A stretch of DNA of 6,282 nt from an uncultured beta proteobacterium (lineage in GTDB: Bacteria > Pseudomonadota > Gammaproteobacteria > Burkholderiales > Burkholderiaceae): contig CAIYZI010000199.1 of NCBI GenBank assembly GCA_903930665.1, forward strand, positions 1-6,282, read 5' to 3'. Below, one piece after another: positions 5,896 to 6,282 of this stretch (position 1 is its first letter; each line of letters begins with the position of its first letter). The notes below the pieces were generated by a model. It made no database searches, was not told the DNA's origin, and was given only the letters and a program-made list of their open reading frames with translations. Position numbers and translations under genes: made by a program.

Positions 5896-6282
5896 ATGCT
5901 CAGCTTGAGTATGATTGCCTCGAAATGGAGGTTTTGGAAGAAGGCCTTTTTGAGGCCAAGAACGCCTACGGTTATTCAAATGGAAACCGTTGAGTGTGGC
6001 GCGGCTTCTTTGGGTATCATCCTAGGCTATTACAAAAGATTTGTTCCGCTAGAGCAATTGCGGACAGTTTGTGGTGTTTCGCGAGATGGCAGTACCGCTG
6101 AAGATATTGTTAAGGCCGCTCAGTCATATGGACTTGATGCAAAAGGCTTGGAAATTCCTATTGATGGTTTTTCGGATGTTCATTTCCCATGTATCTTGTT
6201 TTGGAACTTCAATCACTTTTTAGTCGCGGAATGCATAACCCCTGAGCATATATACCTGAATGACCCTGCTGCAGGCCCGCGA
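5896..6282 (+). CDS. NHLM-type peptidase/ABC exporter (3' partial)
   Basis: The first 129 residues are visible and the frame is open to the right edge. They form a C39 (papain-like, bacteriocin-processing) peptidase domain: Q28 (oxyanion), C34 in QMETVECGAASLG, H107 in WNFNHFLV and D123 in LNDPA, so the full catalytic set is present. The stretches ETVECGAASL, LRTVCGVSRDGS and LNDPAAGPR fit the peptidase/permease/ATPase protein of NHLM microcin systems (the ABC1 type). Known relatives remove a leader after a double-glycine-type site and export the peptide. The membrane and ATPase domains lie beyond the window. The start at 5896 has a good Shine-Dalgarno and lies 9 nt after the adaptor stop. 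M6 is an alternative start, less well placed. Confidence 0.93.
   Translation, partial: MLSLSMIASKWRFWKKAFLRPRTPTVIQMETVECGAASLGIILGYYKRFVPLEQLRTVCGVSRDGSTAEDIVKAAQSYGLDAKGLEIPIDGFSDVHFPCILFWNFNHFLVAECITPEHIYLNDPAAGPR

Noticed and set aside
1..6282. CRISPR array, tRNA or rRNA genes
   Set aside because: No regularly spaced repeats and no tRNA- or rRNA-like segments were seen on reading either strand.

Overview
The window is A+T-rich Gram-negative bacterial DNA. Sec signal peptides, an outer-membrane-type lipoprotein, a HlyD-type adaptor and a decayed IS3-family element of a kind common in Burkholderiales suggest a betaproteobacterium, possibly a low-GC freshwater one such as Polynucleobacter. 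That placement is inference from gene style, not a database match.

Left block (1-2363): three tandem plus-strand paralogs of a secreted, cysteine-rich protein family that I do not recognise. The first enters from the left edge and lacks its start. The second and third are complete, with Sec signal peptides, a charged linker, and a C-terminal domain of about 170 residues with 12 cysteines at matching positions in all three. A 9-bp hairpin separates copies 1 and 2. Copies 2 and 3 are 58 nt apart and probably co-transcribed.

Middle block (2364-3591): no intact gene. About 2428-3390 holds a decayed minus-strand IS3-family (IS150-like) element. It keeps one terminal repeat, the end of orfA with its A6G slippery site, and fragments of orfB spread over all three minus frames. 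The rest is A+T-rich leader for the next gene, with a possible weak promoter.

Right block (3592-6282): a plus-strand set made of an uncharacterised outer-membrane-type lipoprotein, a HlyD/membrane-fusion protein of the NHLM (nitrile-hydratase-leader microcin) type, and the start of an ABC exporter with an N-terminal C39 peptidase domain, cut by the right edge. Adaptor and exporter are 9 nt apart. Together they look like an export machine that cleaves a leader from a peptide and moves it across the envelope, with the lipoprotein as a possible outer-membrane partner. No leader-bearing precursor gene, second ABC protein or TolC-like channel is visible. A link between the Cys-rich proteins and this exporter is possible from position only; their N-termini look like Sec signals, not C39 leaders.
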